DNA from: JACVRW01 sp963739095
GTDB taxonomy: Bacteria > Actinomycetota > Thermoleophilia > Solirubrobacterales > Thermoleophilaceae
DNA: 64,000 nucleotides
Direction: 5' to 3'
NCBI GenBank assembly: GCA_963739095.1
Contig: CAVTZF010000029.1
Coordinates: 1-64,000 of the forward strand
Under the pieces are notes generated by a model. That model was not told the origin of the DNA, did no database searches, and saw only the letters and a list, made by a program, of their open reading frames with translations. Below are positions 42,208 to 50,050 of this stretch, piece by piece. The translations under genes were made by a program, and so were the position numbers. Each line of letters begins with the position of its first letter. Positions within the stretch are counted from its first letter, which is position 1.

Positions 42208-42535
42208 CGTCGATCGTGTGGAGCAGCTGCTGCGCTCGGCCCTCGTGCCGATTGAGCCCCCCGAGCGGCTCTCGGACAGGCTCGAGCGCGGTCTCTCGGA
42301 GCTGACCGAGGCGGCGGCCGACGAGCTCGCGGACTGGGAGCTGTCCGCCATGCGCGATCCGCGCAACTGGGTGCCGACGGTCACGGCGATCGTGGTCGGC
42401 GGGGCGGCCGCCGGCGGGCTCGTGCTCGTTCGCGCGCGCCAGCAGCACAAGAAGCGTCAGGTGACCGGGGTCAAGGCCCTCCAGCGCAGCATGCGCGGCG
42501 TCGCCACGGACGTGCAGAAGCGCCTGCGCCGCTAG
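42200..42535 (+). CDS. Small membrane protein, possible partner of the ECF sigma factor
   Basis: 111 residues: a helical cytosolic N-terminus (SDVDRVEQLLRSALVPIEPP, LERGLSELTEAAADELADW), one membrane helix (VPTVTAIVVGGAAAGGLVLV) and a basic tail (ARQQHKKRQV). It has no zinc-finger Cys/His motif. Overlap with the sigma gene suggests an anti-sigma or co-factor role. Its stop shares CTAG with the stop of the convergent DUF4383-like gene. Confidence 0.6.
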   Translation: MSDVDRVEQLLRSALVPIEPPERLSDRLERGLSELTEAAADELADWELSAMRDPRNWVPTVTAIVVGGAAAGGLVLVRARQQHKKRQVTGVKALQRSMRGVATDVQKRLRR

Positions 42536-42984
42536 GCCGTCGCGACGCTGGGCGGCTCGACGGCCGGGGTCGCGAGGCCGGCACCGAGTCCGGCGATCCC
42601 GATCAGCACGTGCAGGAAGTTGTCCTCGGTGTTGACGGGGATGAGACCGACGAGCTCGCCGCCGTCCCCCGCGATGAAGCCCGCCACGGCGACGAGGATG
42701 TAGACGGCTCCGCCCACGATCGCGAACAGCCGCGCGCCGTCGTACGAGCCGACCAGCGCCAGGCCGATCACGCCCGTGACGATGTGCAGGACGTTGTGCC
42801 AGCCGTTGACGTCGAGGATGCCGATCACGGCGTCGCGCGGCAGGTCTTCGCCCGTCTCGAAGCTCGCGTTGTAGAAGAAGCCGGCGATCCCCGCGACCAC
42901 GAGGGTCAGGCCGATTACCAGCGCGAAGACCTGTGCGGGAGACCGTTCTTCCACGGCGAATCCTTCCGTTAGCTGATCTTGCAT
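42532..42984 (-). CDS. DUF4383-like four-helix membrane protein
   Basis: 150 residues with four membrane helices: VFALVIGLTLVVAGIAGFFY, NVLHIVTGVIGLALVGSYDG, FAIVGGAVYILVAVAGFIAG and FLHVLIGIAGLGAGLA. Repeated N-x-LH-x-x-x-G motifs (WHNVLHIVTG, DNFLHVLIG) are typical of the DUF4383 family, whose function is unknown. The start at 42984 (MQDQLTEGF) is preferred over an upstream Met at 43044, which would overlap the divergent sigma gene. Confidence 0.75.
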   Translation of the reverse strand: MQDQLTEGFAVEERSPAQVFALVIGLTLVVAGIAGFFYNASFETGEDLPRDAVIGILDVNGWHNVLHIVTGVIGLALVGSYDGARLFAIVGGAVYILVAVAGFIAGDGGELVGLIPVNTEDNFLHVLIGIAGLGAGLATPAVEPPSVATA

Positions 42985-43030
42985 TCGCGGCTGATCCAAA
43001 GGGACCTGCGCCGCGTAGGAATACACCGCC

Positions 43031-43615
43031 ATGGCCAAAGACATCCGCGACCTTGCGGACGAGGAGGTGATGCAGCTCGTTCAGAGCGGGAACCCGCGGG
43101 CATTCGAGCTGCTGTTTGACCGCCACGGCGGCGCGGCCTTCTCGCTGGCCTATCGAATGGTGGGCAACCGCGGGGCCACAGAGGACATAGTCCAGGAGGC
43201 CTTCCTGTCGATCTGGCGGAGCCGGTTGCGCTACGACCAGGCGCGGGGAAGCGTCCGGACCTGGGTGCTGGGGATCGTCCACAACCGGACGATCGACGCG
43301 TTGCGCCGGAGCATGGTCCACGACCGCCGGCGCGAGACCATGGAGGGCATCGAGGAGCGCCAGGAGGCACCCGAGCGCACCGAGGTGGAGGTCGCCCGCC
43401 GGGAGGAGGCGCGCAACATCCGCGACGCGCTGGAGACGCTCCCGGACGAGCAGCGCAAGACGATCGAGCTCGCCTACTTCGGCGGGTTCAGCCACAGCCA
43501 GATAGCCGAGTTGCTGGAGGAGCCCGTGGGCACCATCAAGGGCCGCATGCGGCTCGGCCTAGACAAGATGCGCCGTCAGCTCTCCGAGGGCTACGCGGCA
43601 GGGGGATTTGCATGA
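43031..43615 (+). CDS. ECF RNA polymerase sigma factor (SigK/RpoE-like)
   Basis: A 194-residue ECF sigma factor. Region 2: AFELLFDRHGGAAFSLAYRM, ATEDIVQEAFLSIWRSRLRY and SVRTWVLGIVHNRTIDALRR; region 4: LPDEQRKTIELAYFGGFSHS followed by QIAELLEEPVGTIKGRMRLG. The ATG of the next gene, a zinc-finger anti-sigma factor, overlaps its stop (ATGATGG), a coupling common to sigma/anti-sigma pairs. It is the second ECF module within 2 kb. Confidence 0.9.
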   Translation: MAKDIRDLADEEVMQLVQSGNPRAFELLFDRHGGAAFSLAYRMVGNRGATEDIVQEAFLSIWRSRLRYDQARGSVRTWVLGIVHNRTIDALRRSMVHDRRRETMEGIEERQEAPERTEVEVARREEARNIRDALETLPDEQRKTIELAYFGGFSHSQIAELLEEPVGTIKGRMRLGLDKMRRQLSEGYAAGGFA

Positions 43616-44346
43616 TGGACAGGGATCACACGAGTTATCGAGAGGAGATCGGCGCCTACCTCCTGGGCGCGCTTACGGACGACGAGCGCGAGGCCTTCGA
43701 GCAGCACCTGGAGGACTGCTGGGAGTGCCGCGCCGAGATCGAACAGCTGCGCCCGGCGGCCGACGCCCTGCCGCGCTCGGTCGAGCAGGTCGAGCCGCCG
43801 GTGGGCCTCAAGACCTCGCTCATGGAGATCGTCGAGCGAGAGGCGCGCGAGGCGGCTGCAGGCGAAGGCGAGCAGATGTGGGCGGCGCCGCCGGCCCGGT
43901 CCCGCCCGCCGCTGCGCGAACGCCTGCGGCTGCCCTCGCTGCGTCCGGCCTTCGCGGTCGCGGCGCTCCTGCTGGGACTGGTGGCGGGCTTCGCCGTCGC
44001 CCAGCTCGGCGGCGACGACGGCGGCCGTACGGTCGTGGCGACGGTCGATCAGGAGCGCATCCCACAGGGGACCGGCAACCTCAGGGTCGAAGGCGACGGA
44101 CAGGACGGCGCGATTCTGCGCGTGAACGGCATGCCCGATCTGCGCGGCCGCGAGGTCTACCAGGCCTGGGTCCAGCGGGACGGGATGATCATCCCGCAGC
44201 CGACCTTCGAGGTGAGCCCGGACGGCAGCGGCGCGGTCGCCGTGCCTGAGGACCTGAGTGGCGCGCAGGCCGTGCTCGTGACGCGCGAGCCGCGCGGAGG
44301 AGCAACGGCCCCCAGCGAACAGCCGATTCTGAGCGTCCCGCTGTAG
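43612..44346 (+). CDS. Anti-sigma factor with ZAS zinc finger and RskA domain
   Basis: A 244-residue membrane anti-sigma factor. The N-terminal domain has the ZAS pattern H-x3-C-x2-C (QHLEDCWECRAEI) near residue 35, which binds zinc and holds the sigma factor. One membrane helix is at ~120 (AFAVAALLLGLVAGFAVAQL). The extracytoplasmic part matches the anti-sigma-K (RskA) C-terminal domain (VYQAWVQRDGMI, PLSGAQAVLVTREP-like end). It controls the overlapping sigma factor upstream, probably by membrane-signal-driven proteolysis. The signal is unknown. Confidence 0.88.
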   Translation: MMDRDHTSYREEIGAYLLGALTDDEREAFEQHLEDCWECRAEIEQLRPAADALPRSVEQVEPPVGLKTSLMEIVEREAREAAAGEGEQMWAAPPARSRPPLRERLRLPSLRPAFAVAALLLGLVAGFAVAQLGGDDGGRTVVATVDQERIPQGTGNLRVEGDGQDGAILRVNGMPDLRGREVYQAWVQRDGMIIPQPTFEVSPDGSGAVAVPEDLSGAQAVLVTREPRGGATAPSEQPILSVPL

Positions 44347-44367
44347 CTAATCTGGGCCTCCGCTCCC

Positions 44368-45192
44368 ATGGAGGTCTGCTACCGCCATAAGAACCGGGAA
44401 ACCGGCGTCCACTGCTCGAACTGTGGAAGGCCGATCTGCCCCGACTGCATGACCACGACGTCGGTCGGAATGCGCTGCCCAGAGTGCGCGAACCAGCGCA
44501 CCAAGGCGCGCACGCTGCGCTCGACCGCGCGCTCCGACGAGCCGACGCTGACCTACCTGCTGATCGGGATCAACGTGCTCGTGTTCCTGGGCGGGGCGCT
44601 CGGCGGCGCGAGCGCGACGGGCGGCGGCGGCCTGGGCGGCAGCCGGCTGCTGACCGACGGCGCGCTGTCGGCCTCCGCGGTGGCGGACGGCGAGTACTGG
44701 CGCATCGTCACGGCGGGCTTCCTGCACGCCGGCTTCTTCCACCTGCTCTTCAACATGCTCTCGCTCTGGATCCTCGGCTCACTGCTCGAGCCGGCGATCG
44801 GCCGGATGCGCTTCGCGTTGATCTACTTCGTCTCGCTGCTGTGCGGGTCGTTCGGGGCGTTGCTGCTCGAGCCGGACGGGCTCACCGTCGGTGCCTCGGG
44901 CGCGATCTTCGGGCTGATGGCGGCGGCCGCCGTCTACGCGCGCAACCGCGGACTGAGCCTGATGGAGAGTGGGCTCGGTATCTGGATCGTCCTCAATCTG
45001 GTCATCACCTTCACCGTGCCGAACATCTCGATCGGCGGCCACATCGGCGGGCTGATCGGCGGCGGGCTCGCGGCTCTCGTGCTGTTCGACCTCGGCGACC
45101 AGGTGCGCATGCCACAGTCGGTGGCGCCGCTCATCTGCGGCGCGCTCGGCCTCGTCGCGCTGGCCGGGTCGATCGCGGTCGCCAGCGGCTAG
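44368..45192 (+). CDS. Rhomboid intramembrane protease with N-terminal zinc ribbon
   Basis: A 274-residue rhomboid. The first ~45 residues hold a cysteine-rich B-box-like zinc finger (CYRHKNRETGVHCSNCGRP, CPDCM, CPEC). Six membrane segments follow, with the catalytic Ser in GASGAIFGLMAAA near 175 and the catalytic His in GGHIGGLIGGG near 222; HAGFFHLLFNMLSLWILG gives the conserved loop. It cuts membrane proteins within the bilayer. Being next to an anti-sigma factor it might take part in its proteolysis, though the 21-bp gap may be coincidence. The stop shares CTAG with the btuF-like gene. Confidence 0.9.
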   Translation: MEVCYRHKNRETGVHCSNCGRPICPDCMTTTSVGMRCPECANQRTKARTLRSTARSDEPTLTYLLIGINVLVFLGGALGGASATGGGGLGGSRLLTDGALSASAVADGEYWRIVTAGFLHAGFFHLLFNMLSLWILGSLLEPAIGRMRFALIYFVSLLCGSFGALLLEPDGLTVGASGAIFGLMAAAAVYARNRGLSLMESGLGIWIVLNLVITFTVPNISIGGHIGGLIGGGLAALVLFDLGDQVRMPQSVAPLICGALGLVALAGSIAVASG

Positions 45193-46097
45193 ACGCGCGC
45201 CGGCGGCTGCAGGTCGAGCTCGATCGAACGGCGCGTGGGCGGCGCCTCGAAGACGTCCGGGTGGAGGATGTGGGCGAGCAGCTCGATGCCGTCGACGAGC
45301 CGCGGGCCGGGGCGGGAGAAGTAGGCCGCCGCGTCGACGGCCACGACGCGCGCGCCGAGCGCCGCCAGCCGTTCGCGGTGGCGCATCGTCTCGGCGGCCG
45401 CCTGCTCGGCGTAGAGCCCGCAGGGCATCGAGATCACGATGTCGGGCGCCGCCGCCTCGATCTCTGCCCACTCGACCGTGCGTGACTTCTCGCCGGCCAA
45501 GCCGAGCACGTCCTCGCCGCCCGCGAGCTCGATCATCTGAGGGACCCAGTGCCCGCCCACGAAGACCGGGTCGAGCCACTCGAGCGCCGCGATGCGCGGG
45601 CGCGGGTCGCCCGCGATGGCGAGCTCGACCTCCTCGATTCGCTCGGCCGCCTCCTCGGCGAGTGCCTCGCCCGCCTCCGGGACGCCCGCCTCCTCGGCGA
45701 GCCGCGGGATGTCCGCGAGCACTTCGCCGAGCGTCGACGGGTCGAGCGAGATCACGCGCGGCTGGGTCGGCAGCCGCTCGGCGACGGCGCGCACGTCGTC
45801 GTAGGAGACCGCGCACACCTCGCAGACCGCCTGGGTCACGATCAGATCGACGTCGAGGTCCGCGAGCGTGTCCTCGTCGAGCTCGTAGAGCGCCTCGCCG
45901 CGGCTCGTGCGCTCACGCACGGCGGCGTCGATCGCCGCCGGCTCGAGGCCTCCGGGGATCACGCTGCGCGTCAGGTGGGGGAGTTGCTCGACCCCCTCCG
46001 GGTAGTCACACTCGTGAGTGACGGCGACGACGTCGTCACCAAGGCCGAGGGCGAAGAGCATCTCGGTGGCTGATGGGACAAGGGAAGCGATTCGCAT
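45189..46097 (-). CDS. Cobalamin-binding protein (BtuF-like periplasmic-binding fold)
   Basis: A 302-residue protein of the BtuF/FepB substrate-binding family: RIASLVPSATEMLFALGLG at the N-terminus, VVAVTHECDYP near 30, and EWLDPVFVGGHWVPQMIELA near 195. There is no signal peptide or lipobox when the ATG at 46097 is used, as in other cytosolic-looking members of the family. BtuC/BtuD genes are not adjacent, and no cobalamin riboswitch is seen upstream. Binding of a corrinoid or a similar ligand is likely; the transport partner is unknown. Confidence 0.75.
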   Translation of the reverse strand: MRIASLVPSATEMLFALGLGDDVVAVTHECDYPEGVEQLPHLTRSVIPGGLEPAAIDAAVRERTSRGEALYELDEDTLADLDVDLIVTQAVCEVCAVSYDDVRAVAERLPTQPRVISLDPSTLGEVLADIPRLAEEAGVPEAGEALAEEAAERIEEVELAIAGDPRPRIAALEWLDPVFVGGHWVPQMIELAGGEDVLGLAGEKSRTVEWAEIEAAAPDIVISMPCGLYAEQAAAETMRHRERLAALGARVVAVDAAAYFSRPGPRLVDGIELLAHILHPDVFEAPPTRRSIELDLQPPARV

Positions 46098-46207
46098 CGG
46101 AAACGAGGATGGCATGTCTGCCGCTAACATCGTTTCGTCCGCCTGATGAGCGACGACGATCCACCTCGAAGTAGGAACTCACAAGCAGCAGGGGCTGCCG
46201 GTCTGAG

Positions 46208-47608
46208 ATGACCGAGCTGCTCTTCCTGGTCGGCGTGCTGCTGCTCGTCGCGGCAAACGGCTTCTTCGTTGCCGCTGAGTTCGCGCTCGTGCGCACCCGC
46301 GAGGGGCGGGTCGAGGTGATGCGCGACGAGGGCCGCCGCAGCGCGGCGCTCGTGCTCGCCCAGATCGACAAGATCGACGAGTACCTGTCCGCCTGCCAGC
46401 TCGGCATCACGATGGCCTCGCTCGGCATCGGCTTCCTCGGCGAGCCCGCGATTGCGAGCCTGATCGAGAATGCGTTCGGCAGCTCGATCTCGCACGGGCT
46501 GTCGCTGGCGATCTCGCTCGCGATCGCCTACCTGATCACCACGGCGCTGCACATCACCGTCGGCGAGCAGGTGCCGAAGATCTACGCGATCGTCCACGCC
46601 GAGCGGACGGCGCTGCGCGTGGCGCGCCCGCTGCAATGGTTCCGGGTCGCCCTCAGCCCCCTGATCTGGCTGCTGAACACGGCCTCGAACGCGATCCTGC
46701 GGCTCGTCGGCGTCGACCCGAAGGCCGAGTTCGAGGAAATCTCCTCGTCCGAGGACCTCAAGCTCCTGATCGCCCGCAGCGCCCACGGCGGCAAGATCGA
46801 CCCGGGCGAGGCGGGCATGCTGTCAGGCGTCTTCCACCTGCACGAGCAGCAGGTGCGCCAGGTGATGACGCCGATCCCGGCGGTCGTGACGGTCGACATC
46901 TCCGAGACCGTCGAGCTGGCCCTGCGGCGCTGCGTCGACTCGGGCCACACGCGCCTCGTCGTCACCGAGGAGGGGAACACGGACCGCATCCGGGGCGTCG
47001 TACACGCCAACTCGCTCGTGCGCAAGCTGCTGAACGAGGGCCCGGACGCCTCGATCGAGGACTCCGTGAAGGACGCGCTGATCGTGCCCGAGACCAAGCC
47101 GCTCGACGACCTGCTCGCCGATCTCCAGCGCGAGCGCGCCTCGATGGCCGTCGTGGTCGACGAGTACGGCCGCACCGCCGGCATCGTCACGATCGAGGAC
47201 ATCATCGAGGAGGTCGTGGGCGAGATCGCCGACGAGACCGATCCGGCGGTCGCCGGCGTGCGCAGGCTCGCGAACGGCGACTGGTGGGTGCGCGGGCACG
47301 TGCCGATCACCGACCTCGCGGACTACGGGCTCAACCTGCCCGTCGACTCGGATGCCTACAACTCCGTCGGCGGCTTCGTGTTCGCCAAGCTCGGGCGCCT
47401 CCCCAAGCGGGGCGACATCATCCAGGTCAACGGCTACTCGCTGCGCGTCGAGGCGGTCCGGGAGAACCGCGTCGAGGCCGTCCGCATCCGCGATCACCAC
47501 GCTCGCGGCGAGAGCGGGCCGGCTCCGGGCCTCGAGCGGCCGGTGGAGCAGGCCGCGGCCGGGCAGCGCGGCTCCGGCGAGCGGCGCCAGCGCGACGAGA
47601 GCGCCTGA
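46208..47608 (+). CDS. CNNM/CorC-HlyC family protein with CBS domains
   Basis: A 466-residue membrane protein. The N-terminal DUF21/CNNM domain has three to four helices (LLFLVGVLLLVAANGFFVAA, ACQLGITMASLGIGFLGEP). A CBS pair at ~205-335 (VRQVMTPIPAVVTVDISETV, SMAVVVDEYGRTAGIVTIED) and a CorC_HlyC domain (DAYNSVGGFVFAKLGRLPKRGD) follow. Members handle magnesium or cobalt export; older annotations call them hemolysins. The last ~45 residues are a charged tail. It is divergent from the btuF-like gene. Ion specificity is not evident. Confidence 0.85.
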   Translation: MTELLFLVGVLLLVAANGFFVAAEFALVRTREGRVEVMRDEGRRSAALVLAQIDKIDEYLSACQLGITMASLGIGFLGEPAIASLIENAFGSSISHGLSLAISLAIAYLITTALHITVGEQVPKIYAIVHAERTALRVARPLQWFRVALSPLIWLLNTASNAILRLVGVDPKAEFEEISSSEDLKLLIARSAHGGKIDPGEAGMLSGVFHLHEQQVRQVMTPIPAVVTVDISETVELALRRCVDSGHTRLVVTEEGNTDRIRGVVHANSLVRKLLNEGPDASIEDSVKDALIVPETKPLDDLLADLQRERASMAVVVDEYGRTAGIVTIEDIIEEVVGEIADETDPAVAGVRRLANGDWWVRGHVPITDLADYGLNLPVDSDAYNSVGGFVFAKLGRLPKRGDIIQVNGYSLRVEAVRENRVEAVRIRDHHARGESGPAPGLERPVEQAAAGQRGSGERRQRDESA

Positions 47609-47676
47609 GCGATCCGTCCGCCTCGAGGGCTAGCTTCGAACCCAGGCTGGTTCTCCCTCTAGGAGGTTTCCGGGGC

Positions 47677-47931
47677 ATGTGGTGCGTGAAGCTCAGCGAC
47701 TCCCAGTGTGACGCCCTGCGTGCGTTGATCAAGGACCAGGAGGAGCCGCCCGCTGCACTCGCTGCGGCGCTCGAGGCGCTCGAGCTGGCGCGCTGGGACG
47801 ACCTGCCCGAGGCAAGCCTGCCCTGGGAGCGCGTCTCCGAGCTCGCCGAGCGCCAGGGCATCGGCGAGGCCGACGTCGTCTGGGACCTGGCCGCCGGGAT
47901 GTCGACAGCGCCGAAGCGGCTGCGCGCCTAG
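47677..47931 (+). CDS. Small hypothetical protein, 84 residues
   Basis: A soluble helical protein (LSDSQCDALRALIKDQEEPP, AALEALELARWDDLPEAS) with three Trp and two Cys. AGGAGG lies ten bases before the ATG. Its stop shares CTAG with the stop of the convergent hydroxyacyl-CoA dehydrogenase gene, which supports the end. No family recognised. Confidence 0.55.
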   Translation: MWCVKLSDSQCDALRALIKDQEEPPAALAAALEALELARWDDLPEASLPWERVSELAERQGIGEADVVWDLAAGMSTAPKRLRA

Positions 47932-48695
47932 CGCTGGCCGTAGTCGTAGAAGCCCGCGCCCGCCTTGCGTCCGAGCCGGCCCTCGGCGATCAGCTCGCGC
48001 ACGCGCGGAGGGATGTCGGCGCCGATCGACTCGCCGATCGCAACCGCCACGTCGAGGCCCACGAAGTCGAGCAAGGCGAGCGGGCCCATCGGATGGCCGG
48101 CGCCGAGCCTCATGCAGGTGTCGATCGACTCCGGGTCGATGCCGTTGCGCTCCAGCAGCCGCACGGCGTCGAAGAGGTAGGGGAAGAGCAGCTTGTTGAC
48201 GACGAAGCCGGCCGAATCCGGTACCTCGACGGCGGTCTTGCCGAGCGCCTCGCACAGGCCGTGCAGACTCCGTCTGGTCTGAGCGGAGGCCTCGTCGGGG
48301 AAGGACAGCTCGACCAGCTTCATGCGCTCGACCGGGTTGAACACGTGCAGCGCCCCGAAGCGGTCGGCGCGCCCGCTCGCCGCGGCGAGCTCCGCCACCG
48401 ACAGCGAGGAGGTTGTGGTGGCAAGCACCGTCTCCGCGGGAAGCACCTCGCCGAGCCGGTTGTAGAGGCCGCGCTTGGCGTCGAGCTCCTCCGTGATCGC
48501 CTCGACGATCACCCCGCAGGCGGCGAGCTCCGAAAGGTCGGTCACGACCTCGGCGCCGTCCTCGACCTTGGCGCAGGCACGGTCGCGCGAGCCGTTCGAG
48601 CGGGCCCACAGTACGACGTTATGGGTGTCCGCGGCGGCGCGCGCAAGCCCGCAGGCGATCGCCCCGCTTCCTGCGATTCCAAGCCGGTCTTTCAT
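47928..48695 (-). CDS. 3-hydroxyacyl-CoA dehydrogenase
   Basis: A 255-residue single-domain NAD-dependent dehydrogenase. The N-terminus is the Rossmann loop GIAGSGAIACGLARAAA; VEAITEELDAKRGLY, TTTSSLSVAELA and FNPVERMKLVEL are the family core, the last holding the catalytic His context (LHVFNP). The C-terminal domain has SAGFVVNKLLFPYL and RLGAGHPMGPLALLDFVGLD. It oxidises 3-hydroxyacyl-CoA in beta-oxidation, or acetoacetyl-CoA reversibly. It is divergent from the thiolase gene, with a shared 16-bp palindrome at 48722-48737. A little shorter than FadB2 proteins. Confidence 0.88.
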   Translation of the reverse strand: MKDRLGIAGSGAIACGLARAAADTHNVVLWARSNGSRDRACAKVEDGAEVVTDLSELAACGVIVEAITEELDAKRGLYNRLGEVLPAETVLATTTSSLSVAELAAASGRADRFGALHVFNPVERMKLVELSFPDEASAQTRRSLHGLCEALGKTAVEVPDSAGFVVNKLLFPYLFDAVRLLERNGIDPESIDTCMRLGAGHPMGPLALLDFVGLDVAVAIGESIGADIPPRVRELIAEGRLGRKAGAGFYDYGQR

Positions 48696-48721
48696 GCTGT
48701 GAGAGCTCCAGAGGGCCTTGG

Positions 48722-48737
48722 TTGACTAGTCAGTCAA
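48722..48737. promoter_or_regulatory. TTGACTAGTCAGTCAA operator, copy 1
   Basis: Arms TTGACT and AGTCAA with four bases between, extended by TCG. The same 19 bases occur at 58962-58980 before an acyl-CoA dehydrogenase. Placed between divergent beta-oxidation genes, it fits a TetR-type fatty-acid or steroid regulator site. Confidence 0.65.
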
Positions 48738-48824
48738 TCGAGTAGGCTTTTACCACATAGCCCGTGACGAGCGCCACAGGCGGCCTCGCGGGATTGGGTG
48801 TGCCACAACGGAGGAAACGCTGAG

Positions 48825-49997
48825 ATGCAGAACGGAAACGGGCGCGAGGTTGTGATCGTCGAGGCGGCACGCACGCCGATCGGCCGCGGGCACCCGGAGA
48901 AGGGCTACTACAAGGACACCCACCCGAACGAGCTGCTCGGCAAGACCTACACCGAGGTCATCGAGCGCGCGGGCATCGACGCGTCCCAGGTGGAGGACGT
49001 GATCACCGGTTGTGTGCAGCAGTACGGCGAGCAGATGTTCAACGTTGGCCGTAACGCCTGGCTCCAGGCCGGCCTCCCTGTCGAGACACCCGCCACCACC
49101 GTGGACCGCCAGTGCGGCTCGGCGCAGCAGGCGGTCAACTTCGCCGCCGCCCTGATCTCGTCCGGCGTGCACGACGTGGCGATCGGGTCGGGCGTCGAGC
49201 ACATGGGCCACATTCCGATGGGGATCGGCTTCAAGTGGGTCGACGAGGTCGGCTCGCCCTGGCCGCCCGAGCTGATGGAGAAGTACAACCTCGTCCCGCA
49301 GGGGATCTCCGCCGAGATGATCGCCGACAAGTGGGAGATCCCACGCTCCGAGCTCGACGAGATCGGCGTGCGCTCGCATCTGAACGCGCATCGCGCGACC
49401 GAGGAGGGCCGCTTCGAGCGCGAGATCATCCCCTTCCAGGTCAACGGCAGCACCTACGTGACCGACCAGGGCATCCGGCCGGACTCGAACCTCGAGACGC
49501 TCTCCCAGCTGAAGCCGGCCTTCAAGGAGGACGGCAAGATCACGGCCGGCAACTCGTCGCAGATCTCCGACGGCGCCGCCGCGGTGCTGCTGATGGAGCG
49601 CCAGAAGGCCGAGTCGCTTGGCCTCAAGCCGCGCGCCAAGGTGGTCGACCAGACGACCGTCGGCGTCGACCCCGTGATCATGCTCACCGGCCCGATCCCG
49701 GCGACGAAGAAGCTGCTGGAGCGCAACGGCATGGCGATCGGCGACATCGACCTGTTCGAGGTCAACGAGGCGTTCGCCTCGGTGCTCGCCGCCTGGCGCC
49801 GTGAGCTCGAGCCCGACATGGAGCGGGTGAACGTCAACGGTGGCGCGATCGCGCTCGGGCACCCGCTGGGATCGACCGGTGCGCGCCTGATCACGACCCT
49901 GGTGCACGAGCTCGAGCGCTCCGACAAGGAGATCGGGCTCGTCACGATGTGCTGCGGCGGCGGCCTGGGCACGGGCACGCTCATCCAGCGCCTCTAA
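48825..49997 (+). CDS. Acetyl-CoA acyltransferase (thiolase)
   Basis: A 390-residue thiolase. The nucleophilic Cys is in TTVDRQCGSAQQAVNFAA near residue 90; the second pair is NVNGGAIALGHPLGSTGARL (His near 347) and VTMCCGGGLGTGTLI (Cys near 377). It cleaves 3-ketoacyl-CoA or condenses acyl-CoAs. The ATG at 48825 follows GGAGGAAA and gives the usual start (REVVIVEAARTPIGR). It is divergent from the hydroxyacyl-CoA dehydrogenase with a common operator. Chain-length preference is unclear; it resembles the lipid-degradation group rather than biosynthetic acetoacetyl-CoA thiolases. Confidence 0.9.
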   Translation: MQNGNGREVVIVEAARTPIGRGHPEKGYYKDTHPNELLGKTYTEVIERAGIDASQVEDVITGCVQQYGEQMFNVGRNAWLQAGLPVETPATTVDRQCGSAQQAVNFAAALISSGVHDVAIGSGVEHMGHIPMGIGFKWVDEVGSPWPPELMEKYNLVPQGISAEMIADKWEIPRSELDEIGVRSHLNAHRATEEGRFEREIIPFQVNGSTYVTDQGIRPDSNLETLSQLKPAFKEDGKITAGNSSQISDGAAAVLLMERQKAESLGLKPRAKVVDQTTVGVDPVIMLTGPIPATKKLLERNGMAIGDIDLFEVNEAFASVLAAWRRELEPDMERVNVNGGAIALGHPLGSTGARLITTLVHELERSDKEIGLVTMCCGGGLGTGTLIQRL

Positions 49998-50050
49998 AAA
50001 CAACAGCGCCTCCGGTTAGGCCCGGGGGCTGTGCGGGTACCACCGGGCGA

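Noticed and set aside
46140..46172. CTGATGAG followed by CGAA resembling a hammerhead ribozyme core
   Set aside because: The required GAAA is not present in the right place and the three stems do not form.
46098..46207. Possible riboswitch (cobalamin or magnesium) between btuF-like and CNNM genes
   Set aside because: No cobalamin-box or M-box consensus could be recognised; only a short CAGC/GCTG hairpin is present.
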